A stretch of DNA of 64,000 nt, from NCBI GenBank assembly GCA_030549175.1, contig JAUKUA010000005.1, positions 4,278,001 to 4,342,000 on the forward strand, written 5' to 3'. Source of the DNA: Lasiosphaeris hirsuta. Lineage: Eukaryota; Ascomycota; Sordariomycetes; Sordariales; Lasiosphaeriaceae. Below, in pieces: positions 10,350 through 22,716 of the stretch (its first letter is position 1; every line of letters begins with the position of its first letter). Made by a program: the position numbers and the translations under genes. The notes under the pieces were generated by a model. The model searched no databases. It was not told where the DNA came from and worked only from the letters and a program-made list of their open reading frames with translations.

Positions 10350-10864
10350 GACGTCTTTGGATGTGGAGGTTCAAGTCTATTATACCTACTGCCTTGCTTT
10401 GCCCCTGCGGTACCTGCTTATTAGGTTGGTGCACATAGAAAGCCTGCTTTTCGTTTTTCTACATCCTCTACTCCCCGAGCTGCGTCCGAGATTTGGCGTT
10501 TGGGAGATGGATTGGGCTTTGCTTTGGGTTGCTGGCTTGCGGAGATACTGCAGCATGGAATTGGCCGGGGTGTGTGTGGAGTGACTGGTGTTTTGTTTCT
10601 TGACCGTGATGCGAAATACCTGGGGGTTTCTTTTGTCAATGGGGTTGGTGGCGGTACATGGATGTCTGCGATGGAGCGCTCGCCACCCGGTGCTCCGTAC
10701 TGAGGGGATCGAGGATGAGTGGGTTTTAGCTGACTGGTTGTGGAAGACGCCGTGTGTTATTTTCTCTCCAGGTATGGCGAGAGACATTTTACCGTTGGCT
10801 TGTGGTTTCTGTTGCATGATTACCCCCGAGATGACGGAGGTCAGACATTGAGGAGCATGAGTGG

Positions 10865-10888
10865 TTTTTTTTTTTTTTTTTTTTTTTT
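10865..10888 (+). repeat. Poly-T tract, 24 nt
   Basis: Uninterrupted run of T in the 3' flank of nudE. Its length may be inexact in the assembly. Confidence 0.8.
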
Positions 10889-11143
10889 GGCTATTCCCCG
10901 AGAAGATATCAGCAGGAGAATGAGTATGTGTTTAATACCCCCAATTCATTGCCCTTCATCTTGTTTTCTCTCTTTACGTGTCATGTCTAGATTAGTGGTG
11001 TCACTCGTATGTACATATACATACCATAGCTACTTGTATGGTGATGAGCTGGGGAGACAAATGTGAGCTAGGTCTGGATCTGCAACGGCTCAATTTTGGA
11101 TACGTTCACATCCATGATGTGAGTACCATGGACCTGGCAGCAT

Positions 11144-11166
11144 ACACACACGCGCGCGCGCGCGCA
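11144..11166 (+). repeat. CA/CG dinucleotide microsatellite
   Basis: ACACACA passes directly into a run of CG repeats and back to CAC. Alternating purine-pyrimidine DNA of this kind can adopt Z-form. Confidence 0.75.
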
Positions 11167-11245
11167 CATGGCCCATTCAGGGAGCACGCGGGATTGAGCG
11201 GCTTGCAGGACACATGACATATCTAGACTACGTACGACCTTATCC

Positions 11246-11264
11246 TTTTTTTTTTTTTTTTTTT
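11246..11264 (+). repeat. Poly-T tract, 19 nt
   Basis: Uninterrupted run of T followed by G5, in the nudE-acc1 intergenic region. Confidence 0.75.
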
Positions 11265-14200
11265 GGGGGCGGGCAGCAAAGCACCTCACGGCCCCTGGTC
11301 CTGTCGACCTATCTGCGTGTCGACCTGCCTTTCCGTCTTCCCCTCACGTGGCCGCAGCGGTTGCCTCCTCCATGTGTGCAGTATGGCGGATGCGTGTCGT
11401 GCTGCACTGCGCGCACGCCTGCGCATCTCGACAGGGCTGAACAGGGTGATGTGATGCTGGGTAAGGCGGGAGACAAGGGAAAAGAGGGCTGGGGCGCGTA
11501 CCCGTGGAAGGGGCCAGACCGAGGGAGGGGGGGAGGGGGACGAGGAGCAAAGCAAAGAAAAGTCGTACGATTCTGATGTCAGGAGGAACCACGGTGGGGG
11601 GACCATAGGGCGGCGCCCTGCTTGTGGTCAGTGTGCGAATGATGATTTATTCCACTCGGAATGCCAGCCGAGAGACGGGTCGACGCTTTCGACATTGATC
11701 CATCGCTGTTTCTTTGGCACGCATGCCCACACACATCTTAGATCCGATCTGGCCTGGGTTGGGTTTGCATCTGATCTGGAACTGGCTGGTACCTAGTTAG
11801 TGTATACAACACGATGTGGGCGGCCATGTGGGGATGGTAAGACTATTTTGCGCTGCACCATATCGCGCCGTACCTTGATGACGGCGATTGGAACCACGAT
11901 AAACAGAAAGTTATCGCGGTGGTCGTGGGCAGCATTTCCTAAAAGCAGCAGCCCGCGTCGCTTGGGGAGAGTGGATGTCTACGTGGTCACTTGGGGGACT
12001 TGGTATCTCCCAATCTCGAAATCACTCAGAGCGAATCTACGGCTGCCTTCGCCTAGGCGCCTTGCTACCGCACTGGGAGATGACGGCCGGAAAATAGATG
12101 GGCGGACAAAGGGGGAGTCGTCAGCGCAACATGTCGCTGTTCAGCCTGCACACTTCGTCGGTGGCGGCGGGATTGCACATGAAGCGCACTCGGCTCGCCC
12201 CGTACGGGAACCGCGACGGCTGGTGGGTTTCCTGGTGGACGCCTAGCGGACGGATGCTGGCGAATCCGAAATGTCGATGCGAAGGTTCAATCCAAACTTC
12301 AGACGGGGGAGGAGAGGCTGCTCCGTGGCGGCAACAGGAGCAGTGTTGAGCGCTGGGCGCTGGAGGAAGCGGCTTGTGCGAGGCTCAAGTCAAGCCCAAG
12401 GAAAAGCGACGCGGGCGTCCAGGGCGACGCGGCCAGGATTTCATCGTCGCGGACAAGCTGTTGGGGATCTGCGGGTCCGGGACCCCTGCACTAACAATTC
12501 ACCTCTTCTTTTTTTGTCGATCACCCTTGGAATCGCCCCTCGAACGGGAGCCAGGGGTGCCGCACCAGCGCAGAAACTCAACAATTGGGGGGTCTCTTAG
12601 GGGTGCCTCTTTTATTTTATTTTTTTCTCCTGTCTCGTTATCGCGCTGGCCACGCCCTTTACCCGACGCCTCACCTCAGCACCGCATTCGAAACCGGCAC
12701 ACATCAATTCGGTAGATGCGCATCGTGATTGTAATTGCTTCCGCTCTCTGTCACGAGCTGGACATGGTGGTTTCTTCGGCAGGACGAGACTTTGCGAATG
12801 CCCATCTAGGCTCCGCTCGGCCTGTCATCGACGCGAAGAAGCTTTCCCCGGGTTCCGCTAGGCCAATCTCGGCATGGACGGGCAGGCCAGCAAAAAAAAG
12901 GGTTGAACCATCTTGTTGAGAGGCTGCTGCTGTTCCTGCTGTTAGTGCATTCGGAGCCGTAGGTACCCACTCAGAAGTGAGACCACAGGCCCTGACGACA
13001 ACGACATCGAGATCTGGAGTGCCCTGATGGAGCTCTGCTCCAACTCTTCTGGAGACAGCACACTGTCGACTGCCAGAGCATATTAAAGATAGGGTCCAAA
13101 TATCAACGTGGCACGAAGCTATCCACAGCCGGACTACTAGAGGGATGCACGCGACCCATGGCACATTGAGTAGATAGTTATATCGCATGCAGCCCCAGGC
13201 CTAGTCTGGACAAGTATGCGGCAGTATTTCCTTCGGACGCCGTGTGGTGTGGGTGCGGTGCGGGCGGTGCGAATGTCGGAGTCCCGGGATGGACGTTCCC
13301 TGTCTTGTCGGTTCCTGGGTGCTGGACTCTCATCTCCATTTCGGACTTCTCACCTTCAAGCCGTCCAGCGCACCTCCCAAGGCGCAGTGCCGCACGACAG
13401 GAAGCGGAAAGGATCCATCAGGGAGACGCATGGGGGGGTATGTACGATTACCGGATTGGCGATGCGTCGAGGATCGAGATGGGACGAATGGCGGATTGGA
13501 TGGCTGGCGGCCAGCTGGTGGCTGAGGGCGATCGAGTAAGTGGCCGAGTTTCGCAAGCCAAAAAGTACTTGGAGCTGCAGTGTAAGAGCTGCATGAACGA
13601 AATGTATTTTGAACACCGAGGGTCAGCATCGCCATGTCGCAACCACCGGGCCTCTCGGACCGAAGGTACCCCCACACCACAAAGCAGTAACGGGAGTACT
13701 TGGGCCGGCGGCTTGCTGACAGCAGCAGGTGAGCCTGGGGGCCCTGGCGACGCATGCCCTGCAGCCTCGGGTGTCTTGTGCGGTTCTGCAAGCTGACGTT
13801 TTTTTTCTTCCCATTTCGCGCTGGCCCCGTCGCGAGCCTCTTGGGGATTTGGGAATTGGGGGCTTGGGCTTCCCCAACGTCCCGGCCACGAGCGCGATGA
13901 TTGGTCTGATCTAGCTTTCGGGCTACTTCGCTGGCTGAATTCACTTCCCCCTTCGCGCTCGATTCTCCATGGCCGCTTGCCGCTCCATACCAAATGTCCC
14001 CACCAGAATCCAGATGGCCCTAGCCCTGGCCCTGACCCTGACGGCTCAAGTTGCCCATGAAAATCCCCTCCGCAATTCCGATTCAGTGTGTGAGCTGGGG
14101 TGGACTGCTGTGCGTATTGTCGGTGGACTGTGAAACCGCAGGTGGCTCTGGCACCGGACGCTGAGCTGGGCAAGGTGGGCGAGTGGGTGAGCGAGGTAGC

Positions 14201-15019
14201 CTGGGGTGAAATGGGTGGAATGGGCACGGTGGGATGCCGGGATGCGGGAGAAGCAGACGGAAAGTGCAGGGTTGCGGCTGCCATTGCCAGATGGGCCCTG
14301 TAACTAAGGCGGTAACTTTTTTTTCCTGCGCCCTCCAGGCTCGGATCCAATTTGGGTCCCCACCTTCTCACCAGCTTCACGGGTTTCGGGGGCGCGCCTC
14401 GACAGAAAGTCAAGATTGCCATTCATCTATCTACCCCGTCTCCGCCTGCTCCCCCCCCATTCTCCTTCCTCCCTAGAATTCTCTCTCCTACTCCCCATCC
14501 TCTCCCGAAGAATAGACTCGGTGGCAATCACGAATTTCACGGGGCACACGATCGAGCCATTCCCTTCTTGTACTTTGTTTTGCTCTGCGGCCGCCGCATT
14601 CCAAGTAATACTCTCGACGCCTCCGTCCGCATCCGCCTCCCTTGCAGAGATACCCCCGTGCTGTCGTAATATTGCGGATTTGACATCTATCTCGAGCCCA
14701 GCTGGACACCAAGGCCCCCCAGCTGCCCCTACGACACCCAATTGGCATTTCTCCCCAGCCTAAGCTCTCGAGTTTTGCTGGCTGCGCAGCGTCGTAGTAA
14801 CACCGCACATAAGCAAGTGCACCCGCCCCTAATCCCCCGAAATCATCGGACTCCGAACTGGGTAAATATCCTCCGTCTTTCCCCCGAACCCACCAAGACC
14901 CAGCCAGATTCAGACCCAGTACTCGAATCTCGACAACCGCCCCGGTGACGGTGTAGCATTGATGCTGCATTTCCCCCAGACCTCGTTTCTGACAGCTTCA
15001 CCTCCAAACAGTAGCAGCC

Positions 15020-18000
15020 ATGGGTGAGACCAACGGTCACAGTGCCGGCAACGGCGCCCGGAACGGTGTTGTTGTTCCCCAACAAAACGGCAAGGCGAGC
15101 TATGCCGAGAAGTTCAACCTGGCCGACCACTTCATCGGTGGTAACAAGCTGCAAAATGCGCCTCCCTCCAAGGTCAAAGACTTTGTCGCAGCCAACGATG
15201 GTCACACCGTCATCACAAACGTGAGTATCCTGACGCAACAGGGGTGGGGACGGCTTGGCGCCTCGAGACACTCGCTGACAGTTGCTGTGTTTAACAGGTC
15301 CTGATCGCCAATAACGGTATCGCTGCCGTCAAGGAGATTCGTTCCGTGCGAAAATGGGCCTACGAGACTTTCGGAGATGAGCGGGCCATCAAGTTCACCG
15401 TGATGGCCACGCCAGAAGATCTCCAGGCAAACGCCGATTACATCCGAATGGCTGACCACTACGTCGAAGTTCCTGGCGGCACCAACAATCACAACTATGC
15501 CAATGTCGAGCTTATTGTCGATGTTGCCGAGCGTATGGATGTCCACGCCGTCTGGGCAGGATGGGGTCACGCCTCGGAGAACCCAAAACTACCAGAGTCG
15601 CTCGCCGCATCACCAAAGAAGATTGTCTTCATTGGACCTCCCGGCTCGGCTATGCGCTCTCTCGGTGACAAGATCTCCTCCACCATCGTCGCCCAGCACG
15701 CCGCTGTTCCTTGCATTCCTTGGTCAGGCACTGGCGTAGACGAGGTCACCGTCGATGACAATGGCATCGTAACGGTTCCCGACGAGGTTTACCTAAAGGG
15801 CTGCGTGAACTCGTGGCAAGAAGGTCTCCAAAAGGCCAAGGAAATCGGTTTCCCCGTTATGGTAAAAGCATCTGAAGGTGGTGGTGGCAAGGGTATCCGC
15901 AAGGTGATATCTGAAGACGGATTTGAGCAGCTCTACAAGGCGGCCGCTAGCGAAATTCCCGGGTCTCCAATCTTTATCATGAAGCTGGCGGACAGCGCCC
16001 GGCACTTGGAGGTTCAGCTCTTGGCTGATCAATATGGCAACAACATTTCGCTCTTCGGCAGAGATTGCTCTGTTCAACGGAGACATCAAAAGATTATCGA
16101 GGAAGCGCCAGTAACAATTGCGAACGCGACGACTTTCAGGGCCATGGAAGATGCCGCTGTTCGCCTGGGCAGACTTGTGGGTTACGTCTCGGCTGGAACA
16201 GTCGAGTACCTCTACTCGCACTCCGACAACAAGTTTTACTTCCTCGAGCTCAATCCCCGTCTGCAAGTCGAACATCCCACAACCGAAATGGTCAGTGGTG
16301 TCAACCTTCCCGCAGCACAGCTCCAGGTCGCCATGGGCTTGCCGCTGCACCGCATCAAGGACATCCGCCTGCTGTACGGCGTCGACCCCAAGACGTCGAC
16401 AGAAATCGATTTCGAGTTCAAGAACCCAGAGAGCGAGAAGACGCAGAGGAGACCGACACCCAAGGGTCACACCACGGCTTGCCGTATCACCTCTGAAGAT
16501 CCCGGTGAGGGCTTCAAGCCTTCAAACGGTGTTTTGCATGACCTGAACTTCCGCTCCAGCTCAAACGTTTGGGGTTACTTCTCCGTCGGCTCGGCTGGTG
16601 GTATCCACAGCTTCTCTGATTCCCAGTTTGGTCATATTTTCGCTTACGGTGAGAATCGCGCCGCATCGCGGAAACACATGGTCGTCGCACTCAAGGAGCT
16701 CAGTATTCGTGGTGATTTCCGAACAACTGTCGAATACCTCATCAAGCTTCTCGAGACCGAGGCGTTCGAGGACAACACCATCACAACGGGCTGGCTGGAC
16801 GAGCTTATCTCCAACAAGCTCACCGCGGAGAGGCCGGACCCCATGCTCGCTGTTATTTGCGGTGCCATCACCAAGGGCCACATCGCCAGCGAGGATTGCA
16901 TGGCCGAGTACAGATCCGGCATTGAGAAGGGTCAGGTGCCTTCCAAGGACATCCTCCGCACTGTCTTCCCTGTCGATTTCATCTATGAGGGCTATCGGTA
17001 CAAGTTCACCGTCACGCGCTCGAGTGCGGACAGCTACCACCTCTTCATCAACGGCTCTAAGTGCACGGTCGGCGTTCGTGCCCTCAGCGATGGTGGTCTC
17101 TTGATTTTGCTCAACGGTCGCAGTCATAACGTCTACTGGAAGGAAGAAGTGGCAGCCACCCGTATTTCCGTCGACAGCAAGACCTGCTTGCTCGAGCAGG
17201 AGAACGACCCCACTCAATTGCGGACGCCCTCTCCCGGCAAGCTCGTCAAGTACTCTGTTGAGAATGGCTCCCACGTCAAGGCTGGCCAGACCTTCGCCGA
17301 GGTTGAGGTCATGAAGATGTACATGCCTCTTATTGCACAAGAAGACGGTATTGTTCAGCTCATCAAGCAGCCCGGTGCCACGCTCGAAGCCGGAGACATC
17401 CTCGGCATCCTAGCCCTGGACGACCCCAGCCGCGTCAAGCAAGCTCAGACCTTCCTTGGCCAGCTCCCAGAGTTGGGTCCTCCCGTCGTTGTTGGCAACA
17501 AGCCCTCCCAAAGGTTTTTCCTCCGCCACATGATCCTGAAGAACATCCTCAATGGCTTTGACAACCAGGTCATCATGCTCCAGACTTTGAAGGAGCTCAT
17601 TGAGGTCCTTCGCGATCCCAAGCTCCCTTACAGCGAGTTCTCCGCGCAGTTTTCTGCACTCCACGCTCGCATGCCCCAAAAGCTTGACGCGCAGCTTGAG
17701 CAGGTTCTGGAGCGCGCAGCGCAACGACAGGTCGAGTTCCCCGCCAAGACCTTGGCCAAGGTATTCCAGAAATTCTTGGATGACAACATCCCCTCGCCAG
17801 CAGATGCTGAGATGCTCAAGTCGACGCTTGCTCCTTTGACAGAAGTTCTGGACCTGTATGCCGAGGGCCAGAAGGTCCGGGAATTGAATGTCATTGTGGG
17901 CTTGCTCGAGATGTACGTCGATGTTGAGCGTCTCTTCTCCGGCCGTCGCCTGCAGGATGAGGAGGTCATTCTCAAGCTTCGCGAGGACAACAAGGATGAT

Positions 18001-21000
18001 GTGCAGAAGGTTGTCCAGACAGTTCTGTCTCATAGCCGTGTTGCGGCCAAGAACTCGCTGATTCTCGCCATTCTTGAGGAGTATCGCCCCAACAAGCCGA
18101 ACGTTGGCAATGTCGCCAAGTTCCTCCGCCCTGTCCTTCGTAAAGTGGCTGAGCTTGAGTCACGTCAGACTGCCAAGGTGTCACTCAAGTCTCGCGAGAT
18201 CCTCATCCAGTGCGCTCTCCCCTCACTCGAGGAGAGGACCGCCCAGATGGAACACATCCTGCGTTCCTCAGTCGTCGAGTCTCGCTACGGCGAGACCGGC
18301 TGGGACCACCGGGAGCCGAGCTTGGATGTCATCAAGGAGGTTGTCGATTCCAAGTACACCGTCTTCGATGTCTTGACCCTCTTCTTCGCTCACGAGGACC
18401 CGTGGGTCTCTCTGGCTGCTCTTGAGGTCTACGTTCGCCGCGCATACAAGGCTTACGTTCTCAAGAAGATTGAGTACCACACCGATGAGGTTGACACCCC
18501 AACTTTTGTCTCTTGGGACTTTGCCCTGCGCAAGATTGGCCAGTCGGAGTTTGGATTGCCCATCCAATCCGCCATTGCCTCGTCCCCGGCCACCCCGGTT
18601 GATCACAGCTTCAAGCGCATTCACTCCATCAGTGACATGTCATACCTGACCCAGAAGACGCAAGAGGAGCCCTTCCGCAAGGGTGTCATCGTGCCCTGCA
18701 AGTATCTCGACGATGCTGAGGAGCTGCTGTCCAAGGCGCTTGAGACCTTGCCGATTGCCGGTGCCCTTCGCAAGAAGTCGCCGAGTGGCCTGATTCCCGA
18801 CCTGAGCGGTAAGCGCCGGCCGGCACCCATCGCACGCCTTGACAACATTGACGAGCTCTCTGCCGTCGTCAACGTTGCCGTCCGCGATGGCGAGGGACGT
18901 AGCGACGACGAAATTCTGAAGGACATCCTGCCGCTGGTTCACCAGTACAAGGACGAGCTTTTCGCCCGCAGGGTGCGTCGTGTCACATTCATCTGCGGTC
19001 GCAACGACGGCTCGTACCCGGCCTACTACACTTTCCGCGGCCCAGAGTACATCGAAGATGACAGCATCCGTCACAGCGAGCCTGCTCTGGCTTTCCAGCT
19101 TGAGCTGGGACGTCTCTCCAAGTTCAAGATCAAGCCCGTCTTCACTGAAAACAAGAACATCCATGTGTACGAGGCTATTGGCAAGGGTGTCGAGACTGAT
19201 AGGCGGTATTTCACTCGTGCTGTCATTCGGCCCGGCCGACTTCGGGATGAAATCCCGACTGCCGAGTATCTGACTTCGGAGGCAGACCGCGTCGTCAATG
19301 ACATCTTCGACGCTCTTGAGATCATTGGAAACAACAACTCGGATCTGAACCACTTGTTCATCAACTTCACACCGGTGTTCCAGCTCCAGCCGGAAGAGGT
19401 TGAACACTCACTTCAGGGCTTCCTTGACCGCTTCGGTCCCCGCGCCTGGCGTCTTCGCGTTGCCCAGGTTGAGATCCGTATTATTTGCACGGATCCGGTC
19501 AGCGGCATGCCGTACCCCCTCCGTGTCATCATCACCAACACATCCGGATATGTCATCCAGGTGGAGATGTACGCCGAGCGCAAGTCGGAGAAGGGCGAGT
19601 GGGTATTCAACTCTATTGGTGGCACCACCAAGATCGGCTCCATGCACCTGCTCCCAGTCTCAACCCCCTATGCCACCAAGAACTGGCTGCAGCCCAAGCG
19701 GTACAAGGCTCACTTGATGGGTACTCAATTCGTGTACGACTTCCCTGAGCTCTTCCGCCAAGCTATCCAGAATAGCTGGTCCAAGGCCGTCAAGAAGCAC
19801 CCCGCCATGGCGGAGAAGCAGCCCCCTATCGGCGAGTGCATCGACTTCAACGAGCTTGTCCTCGACGACCAGGACAACCTGGCCGAAGTGTCCCGCGAGC
19901 CTGGAACCAACACCTGTGGCATGGTCGGTTGGCTCATTCATGCTCGCACGCCCGAGTATCCCAAGGGCCGCAAGTTCGTCGTTGTTGCCAACGATATTAC
20001 CTTCAACATCGGCTCGTTCGGTCCTAAGGAAGACAGCTTCTTCTTCAAGTGCACTGAGCTGGCTCGCAAGCTCGGCATTCCCCGCCTCTATCTCTCAGCC
20101 AATTCGGGTGCTCGCCTGGGTCTTGCCAATGAGCTTATGCCCCACTTTAGCGTGGCCTGGAAGGACCCGAACAGGACCGAGGCTGGCTTCAACTATCTGT
20201 ACCTGACTGAGGAGCTCAAGAAGCGCTTCGAGAACGAGGTCATTACAGAGGAGGTTGTTGAAGACGGTGAGAAGCGACACAAGATCGTTACCATTGTCGG
20301 CGCCGAGGATGGCCTTGGTGTCGAGTGCCTGCGCGGCTCTGGTCTCATTGCTGGTGCCACCAGCAGGGCCTACAACGACATCTTCACCTGCACGCTCGTC
20401 ACCTGCCGCTCCGTCGGTGAGTCTTGCCCCAACACCTCAACTTCAAGCCGCAGAGTGCTAACTAAATTTCTAATTAGGTATTGGTGCCTACCTTGTCCGC
20501 CTCGGTCAGCGCGCTGTCCAGATTGAGGGCCAGCCCATCATCCTGACCGGTGCCCCTGCGCTCAACAACCTGCTCGGACGTGAAGTCTACACTTCCAACC
20601 TTCAGCTCGGTGGTACCCAGATCATGTACCGCAACGGTGTCTCTCACTTGACTGCCAACGATGACTTCGCTGGTGTTTCCAAGATTGTCGAGTGGATGTC
20701 TTTCGTCCCCGACAAGCGCAACAATCCGGTTCCCATCAGCCCTAGCGTCGACAGCTGGGATCGTGACGTTACCTACATGCCCCCGCAGAAGCAGCCTTAT
20801 GATGTCAGGTGGATGATTGCCGGCAAGGATGACGATGGTGGCTTCCAGCCCGGTCTCTTCGACAAGGACTCCTTCGTCGAGACCTTGGGCGGATGGGCTC
20901 GCACTGTTGTCGTCGGCCGTGCTCGTCTGGGCGGCATCCCTATGGGTGTCATCGCTGTCGAGACTCGCAGCGTTGAGAACATCACTCCCGCTGACCCTGC

Positions 21001-22051
21001 CAACCCAGACTCTGTTGAGCAGATCACCAACGAGGCCGGTGGTGTTTGGTATCCCAACTCTGCCTTCAAGACGGCTCAGGCTATCAACGATTTCAACTAC
21101 GGCGAGCAGCTCCCACTCATGATCCTCGCTAACTGGCGTGGTTTCTCTGGTGGTCAGCGCGACATGTACAACGAAGTCCTCAAGTATGGATCTTACATTG
21201 TCGATGCTCTCGTCAAGTTCGAGCAGCCCGTGTTCATCTACATCCCGCCTTTCGGCGAGCTCCGTGGTGGCTCGTGGGTCGTCGTCGATCCCACCATCAA
21301 CCCCACCGCCATGGAGATGTACGCCGACGTCGAGGCTCGCGGTGGTGTCTTGGAGCCTGAGGGTATCATTGGTATCAAGTACCGCAAGGACAAGCAGCTC
21401 GCAACCATGGCTCGTCTGGACCCTGTCTATGCCAACCTCAAGAAGCAGTCGGCCGAGACAGGCCTCACCAAGGAGGAGACGGATGCCATCAAGAAGAAGA
21501 TGACTGCTCGCGAGCAGCAGCTTCTCCCCGTCTACGCCCAGATTAGTCTGCAGTTCGCTGATCTCCACGATCGCGCCGGCCGCATGAAGGCGAAGGGCGT
21601 CATTCGTGAGATTCTCGAGTGGCAGAATGCCCGTCGCTTCTTCTACTGGCGTGTACGCAGAAGGTTGAACGAGGAGTACATCCTCCGCCGCATCTCTGCC
21701 TCGACTACCGCCGCCGGTATCCACCATAAGGCGACCACGGCTTCCACAACGCCGGCGACTCGGACCCGTCATCTTCGCCTTCTCGAGGCGTGGTGTGGTA
21801 TTCCCAACTTTGACAAGAGCGATCGCGAGGTGGCTGTGTGGTACGAGGAGAATCGCAAGCTGGTGCACGACAAGGTCGAGGCGCTCAAGGCTGAGGCCAT
21901 TGCCGCTGAGATGCGCGATCTCGTCCGCGTCGGTGCCTCAGCGACCAAGGACGCAACTGAAGGCCCCGCGTGGAAGGGCGTCCGCGAGATGCTGCGGGTA
22001 ATGCCGGTGGAGGAGAGGGAGAAGATTCTCGCGTACCTGAAGCAAGTATAG
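15020..22051 (+). CDS. acc1: Acetyl-CoA carboxylase (multidomain, cytosolic)
   Basis: Carboxylates acetyl-CoA to malonyl-CoA, the committed step of fatty-acid synthesis, with ATP, bicarbonate and biotin. Exons 15020-15220, 15298-20416 and 20478-22051 give 2297 aa, the normal size for fungi. The biotin carboxylase domain begins with [16 protein letters not shown] right after intron 1. It contains the ATP-grasp loop [11 protein letters not shown] (near residue 260) and [16 protein letters not shown]. The biotinyl domain has EVMKMYM with biotinyl-Lys740. A long central region follows, then the carboxyltransferase domain with [27 protein letters not shown] and [13 protein letters not shown]. Ser1177 in [10 protein letters not shown] fits the Snf1/AMPK consensus (hydrophobic at -5, Arg at -3, hydrophobic at +4), at the place of the inhibitory Snf1 site of yeast Acc1. 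No frameshift or stop occurs in nearly 7 kb. The start sits in a good context (GCAGCCATGGG). Confidence 0.98.
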
Positions 22052-22597
22052 AGGGATGACCTGTGCGGATATGTGGAGGGAGTGTCTGATAGAGGGGGGA
22101 ACTAGTATGGGTCATCTGTTTTGATTTCAGCATGAGTAATATTGGCTGGTCTGATGGTACACTGGAGTTGACACGGGTCTTTGTTGGCGCAACTTGCGCG
22201 TCAGGCAAGACTTGGTTTCTTTTTCGAGTCTTTGGGTCATTGGGCAGTACATGTAAGGGGAGTCTGCAAATGGTTATGTTCTTGTGCTAATATCTGCCAG
22301 CGATTGGGTTTTGCGAGTGTTCATGGATGGCGGTTAGATACTGGTAGAGGTATTTACTTGTTCGTTACTCTTACGTCTTTGTGTGAATGATGTGACTGTG
22401 CTGCTTTGCTTGTCTGCTTTTAGACGTGTCCATACTACAGGACAAAGTTCATTTCCATGGCGTATGAGGCTGAGGTGTCGTTAGCTTATCGTCCAGCTTG
22501 GGCAGTTGGCGGTTGACGAGCTGTAGTACCGCTTTGGAACCAGCCGACCAGCCAACTAGGCTTGGGTATACATAGCAAACGCCAGCGTCAGTCTGTC
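22052..22597. other. Intergenic, 3' region of acc1
   Basis: TG-rich sequence typical of a fungal 3' flank; no gene seen. Its end holds the upstream TATA-like element of the 5S gene. Confidence 0.5.
22567..22574 (+). promoter_or_regulatory. TATA-like element of the 5S rRNA gene
   Basis: TATACATA lies 24-31 nt before the 5S start. Neurospora 5S genes need a TATA-like box at this position, so placement supports an active gene. Confidence 0.6.
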
Positions 22598-22716
22598 ACA
22601 TACGACCACACCTACTGGAAAACTCGGGATCCCGTCCGCTCTCCCATAGATAAGCCAGTGAGGGCCAGACTAGTAGTTGGGTCGGTGACGACCAGCGAAT
22701 CCCTGGTGTTGTATGT
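22598..22716 (+). rRNA. 5S ribosomal RNA (dispersed copy)
   Basis: A 119-nt unit with the sequence landmarks of ascomycete 5S RNA: ACATACGACC at the 5' end, GGGATCCCGTCCGCTC, AGTAGTTGGGTCGGTGAC, GACCAGCGAATCCC and TTGTATGT at the 3' end. Helix I closes (ACATACGAC with GTTGTATGT, one G-T pair). A T5 terminator follows at 22718-22722. A lone 5S gene outside the rDNA array is typical of Neurospora and related Sordariomycetes, where 5S genes are scattered through the genome. I see no disabling change, so it is probably functional. Confidence 0.93.

Larger units (their letters stand above)
10350..15019. other. 4.7 kb gene-free stretch between nudE and acc1
   Basis: Begins with the nudE 3' region and ends with the acc1 promoter and leader (roughly 14,400-15,019, CT-rich). 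In between are mononucleotide and dinucleotide tracts (10,865, 11,144, 11,246) but no domain-bearing frame. The longest open frame, 13,448-14,422 on the minus strand, is Pro/Ser/Arg-rich and looks like GC-driven chance. An upstream regulatory region or a non-coding transcript is possible but not shown. Confidence 0.55.

Noticed and set aside
13448..14422. 324-codon minus-strand open frame upstream of acc1
   Set aside because: Pro/Ser/Arg-rich low complexity, no domain, overlapped by open frames on the other strand; GC-driven chance frame is more likely.
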